Of a stretch of 8,408 bases of DNA, positions 6,115-8,408 are shown one piece after another. Made by a program: the position numbers and the translations under genes. The notes under the pieces were generated by a model that did no database searches, was not told the DNA's origin, and was given only the letters and a program-made list of their open reading frames with translations. Every line of letters begins with the position of its first letter. Within the stretch, counting starts at the first letter, position 1. This DNA is from Planctomycetaceae bacterium (GTDB lineage: Bacteria; Planctomycetota; Planctomycetia; Pirellulales; UBA1268), in contig JAUWWJ010000052.1 of assembly GCA_030616935.1 (NCBI GenBank), forward strand, positions 1 through 8,408, in the 5' to 3' direction.

Positions 6115-8408
6115 CTAACGCAGGAGACTGCCTGTTGATTCAACGCGAGTTGCCATTTCTGCGTACGCCTGTGACTTTTCAGTATCGCCTTGCTCTGCAT
6201 ACATCGTTGCCAGATTGCCGTAGGCAACAGACAGTGATTGTTCTTCAAGCTTTTCTCGATCGACCGCCTCAACCATGAAGTCCACTCCTGTGCGACTTAA
6301 GTCGATGGCGTCGTCACGTCGTTCAACTTGCCAGTAAGATATTGCCATACTAATAAAGGACTCGCCAACGCGTCCCAATTCATTGTCTTGGACAACCTGT
6401 TCATTTTGATTCCATAATGGAATGGTTTTGTCAAACCACGTTACGGCAGTAGCATGATCACTATTGCGGAGACTATGCATGATGCCGACCTGGAACATCA
6501 GGTCACCAAGGTCTCGTCGTTCTGCAGCTGTTAATTCACGGTGTTCAGCTCCTCGCTCAAGATACGCGACAGTCAGCGTGGCATTGTCGAGCATGTCTTC
6601 AGCGTCACCTCGTTTTCGAGCTGCCTCAAGAGCATCATTCAGTCCGCAACCAACCTGCCAATCTATCTGCCTTCTTCTCCAGGGATCGGTCACCGAGTCA
6701 TTCATTTTCTCCCTGACTGCGAGTAGTCGTTTTACCCATGGTACAGCTTCAATAGCGTTTGCTGAGCCAGCAGCTACAGCAAGAACGCCGCAGGTCAAAT
6801 CAAGTTCGAGCCGGTCTCTGCTAGGGTCTTTTGCATCAATTTTTTCAACAATAGTATTTGCTCTGCTTATCCATTTTGGGATTACACGATTCTTTTGCTG
6901 CCATGTGCCTTGGGCAATTGCTTGAGCTGTACCAAGGTGTGCATCAAGAAGTACCTGCCGTGCAACAGAACGAACATTCTCAGATCGACTCGCTGCGAGA
7001 GGAGTCGCTTTTCGAATGGCTTCCGTAAATAAATCAACAGTTTGTTCATAATCGGGTGTAGCTTTATCAAGTTCAATTCGTCCCCGTAGTCGTCCAGCCT
7101 GCGATGCCAGAAGAGATGAAACATTTGGCCTCTTAATGAGTTCATCGATGGCAGCTTGTGCGTCCTCTGGACGATCAAGTCTGAGTAGAACTTCAGCTCT
7201 TTTGAGTCCGGTCCACGCATCGCCAGGTCCCAGTTCTTCCGCTTTTTCGGCTAGTTTAAGAGCCGTCTTCCAACGGCCTTCATCACACATGAGTGCGAGT
7301 AGGAGACGGTGGGCACGTAAATGAGTTGGATCAATATCAATGGCATATTCCAAGTCAGCAACAGCGAAGGCTGCAGATGATTTCATCTCACCTTCCGCAC
7401 GCAAAACAAACGAATCAGGATCAAGCGATTCAAGCAACACCGCAGTTGCTGATGTCGTTCCTGTTTCAAGGCTGAACATGACGCCTCGTTCTGGAAAAAC
7501 TTGGCCAATGGCTGAACCGTCATCATCAAGAATTGCGACGGTCCTGAGATCGGCAATTTCAAGTTGTTTTGCGAGTTCAGAAGAAGGTACAGGTTTTGCT
7601 AACTTGATCTGGATTGCCGATACAATTCCATCTCGAAACGTGACAGCAACTCGTTCGAAAGGCTCAATTTCCCAAAAGAAACACTCAGTTCCATCATCAC
7701 GAGGGATTACCTGTCCGGGTCCCCACTCGCTATCAATATCAGCGCGAGTCGTCTTGCCAGGATAGGCCCCACGGAAGCTGGCTGGGTCTATTGCAAGAGT
7801 GGGGGTTTCATCAGGAGCCTCTGCAATGGGTGCGCTCAATGGTGCGGTTTGAGCAGGTTCCTCGGGTGTTGATGCAATCGGTTTTGATTTATTTGCTGAA
7901 TTACCTGTGGTCTCGATCGCGGATGTTTCATTTACATTTGGCGATGTCTGCAAGAGACTTCTTGCAGCTGCTAGCGGTCGTTGCCATGTTGGTGCATCTA
8001 CAGAATCACCTTTTTTGAGCACACTTGTTTCTGGCCCAAGAGAAGAGTCCTTATCGGTCTGCGTGATCTTTTCTGGACTAGCTGATTTTTTTGCCTCACT
8101 TGGCTTTGGTAGAAGATCATTCCAGGCAGTTTTTATAACATCGGGATCAAAGAGTCGAGCAGCACGTTCGGATAGAGTTGGCTTGCTCTGAGTTGTATCT
8201 GTTGGTTTGGCAAGCGTTACCGGAGCCGTTTGTGTTGACTTTCGGTTTGCATCATCGGATGTTTTACTTCTGACTGATGGCTGAACAACAGGGACAATGG
8301 CTTCCTCAGGTGCTGGCTCTCTTACCTGTTTTTCTGATGGTTGGCCGATTGATTCTACCCTTGACGGGAGTTGCATCGACGAACCGGATTTTTGATCCTC
8401 GGCTTGAC
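6115..8408 (-). CDS. TPR-repeat protein with Pro/Ser/Thr-rich N-terminal region and BamE-like module, probably incomplete at N-terminus
   Basis: At least 753 residues are encoded. The frame remains open upstream of ATG 8376 to the window edge (adding QAEDQKSGSS), this ATG has no Shine-Dalgarno, and no signal peptide follows it, so the real start probably lies beyond base 8408. Numbering from ATG 8376, residues 1 to about 195 are rich in Pro, Ser, Thr, Lys and Glu and are probably disordered. Residues about 200-305 form a compact mixed alpha/beta module: GAYPGKTTRADIDSEWGPG, then FFWEI, VAVTFRDGIVSAIQIKL. From about 325 to the end the protein is helical with TPR signatures, for example YAIDIDPTHLRAHRLLLAL, GRWKTALKLAEKAEELGP, RPEDAQAAIDELI, and at the C-terminus AISYWQVERRDDAIDL and YGNLATMYAEQGDTEKSQAY. 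This points to a protein-interaction scaffold, likely membrane- or envelope-associated. No catalytic residues are seen. Confidence 0.85.
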   Translation of the reverse strand, partial: QAEDQKSGSSMQLPSRVESIGQPSEKQVREPAPEEAIVPVVQPSVRSKTSDDANRKSTQTAPVTLAKPTDTTQSKPTLSERAARLFDPDVIKTAWNDLLPKPSEAKKSASPEKITQTDKDSSLGPETSVLKKGDSVDAPTWQRPLAAARSLLQTSPNVNETSAIETTGNSANKSKPIASTPEEPAQTAPLSAPIAEAPDETPTLAIDPASFRGAYPGKTTRADIDSEWGPGQVIPRDDGTECFFWEIEPFERVAVTFRDGIVSAIQIKLAKPVPSSELAKQLEIADLRTVAILDDDGSAIGQVFPERGVMFSLETGTTSATAVLLESLDPDSFVLRAEGEMKSSAAFAVADLEYAIDIDPTHLRAHRLLLALMCDEGRWKTALKLAEKAEELGPGDAWTGLKRAEVLLRLDRPEDAQAAIDELIKRPNVSSLLASQAGRLRGRIELDKATPDYEQTVDLFTEAIRKATPLAASRSENVRSVARQVLLDAHLGTAQAIAQGTWQQKNRVIPKWISRANTIVEKIDAKDPSRDRLELDLTCGVLAVAAGSANAIEAVPWVKRLLAVREKMNDSVTDPWRRRQIDWQVGCGLNDALEAARKRGDAEDMLDNATLTVAYLERGAEHRELTAAERRDLGDLMFQVGIMHSLRNSDHATAVTWFDKTIPLWNQNEQVVQDNELGRVGESFISMAISYWQVERRDDAIDLSRTGVDFMVEAVDREKLEEQSLSVAYGNLATMYAEQGDTEKSQAYAEMATRVESTGSLLR

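Noticed and set aside
7340..7765. 141-codon open frame on the + strand inside the TPR gene
   Set aside because: Antisense shadow of the TPR/BamE-like region, with Ser/Arg-rich composition and no family resemblance.

Overview
The window looks like chromosomal DNA from a bacterium of the planctomycete type, possibly the Pirellulaceae. This is an inference from protein style: a SppA of the planctomycete kind, a degenerate sugar-phosphate-isomerase-like TIM barrel, and a long TPR protein with a Pro/Ser/Thr-rich N-terminal half. GC content is moderate. No tRNA, rRNA, CRISPR array, insertion sequence or phage gene was seen. The only TAA that seems to act against a conserved reading frame is at 901-903. 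TAA is used as a normal stop at 6049-6051, so the standard code applies.

Left part (1-4050, + strand) is a fatty-acid degradation block. It starts with the 3' end of a thiolase gene (to 453). After a 108-bp gap comes one very long reading frame (562-4050) encoding a long-chain acyl-CoA synthetase fused to an acyl-CoA dehydrogenase with a VLCAD/ACAD9-like C-terminal extension. The fused frame is cut by a single in-frame TAA at 901-903. Frame and all visible catalytic motifs are preserved downstream, so this is a very recent nonsense mutation, a base-call error, or a readthrough point. Together the block would cover activation of a fatty acid, the first oxidation, and the final thiolytic cleavage of beta-oxidation.

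Middle part (4047-5304): a signal peptide peptidase SppA gene on the - strand ends tail-to-tail with the fusion gene. The two stop codons share the palindrome CTAG. A 214-bp divergent intergenic region (5091-5304) separates sppA from the next + strand gene. It holds a strong sppA ribosome binding site, a terminator-like hairpin with T tracts, a perfect 6-bp inverted repeat, and a plausible sigma-70-type promoter plus ribosome binding site for the rightward gene.

Right part (5305-8408): a TTG-started TIM-barrel protein of the sugar phosphate isomerase/epimerase superfamily (+) converges on a large - strand gene for a TPR protein. The TPR gene stays open to the right edge of the window and is probably incomplete at its N-terminus. 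The best leads are the stop-interrupted synthetase-dehydrogenase fusion, the TIM barrel with two apparent metal-ligand substitutions, and the BamE-like module in the TPR protein.
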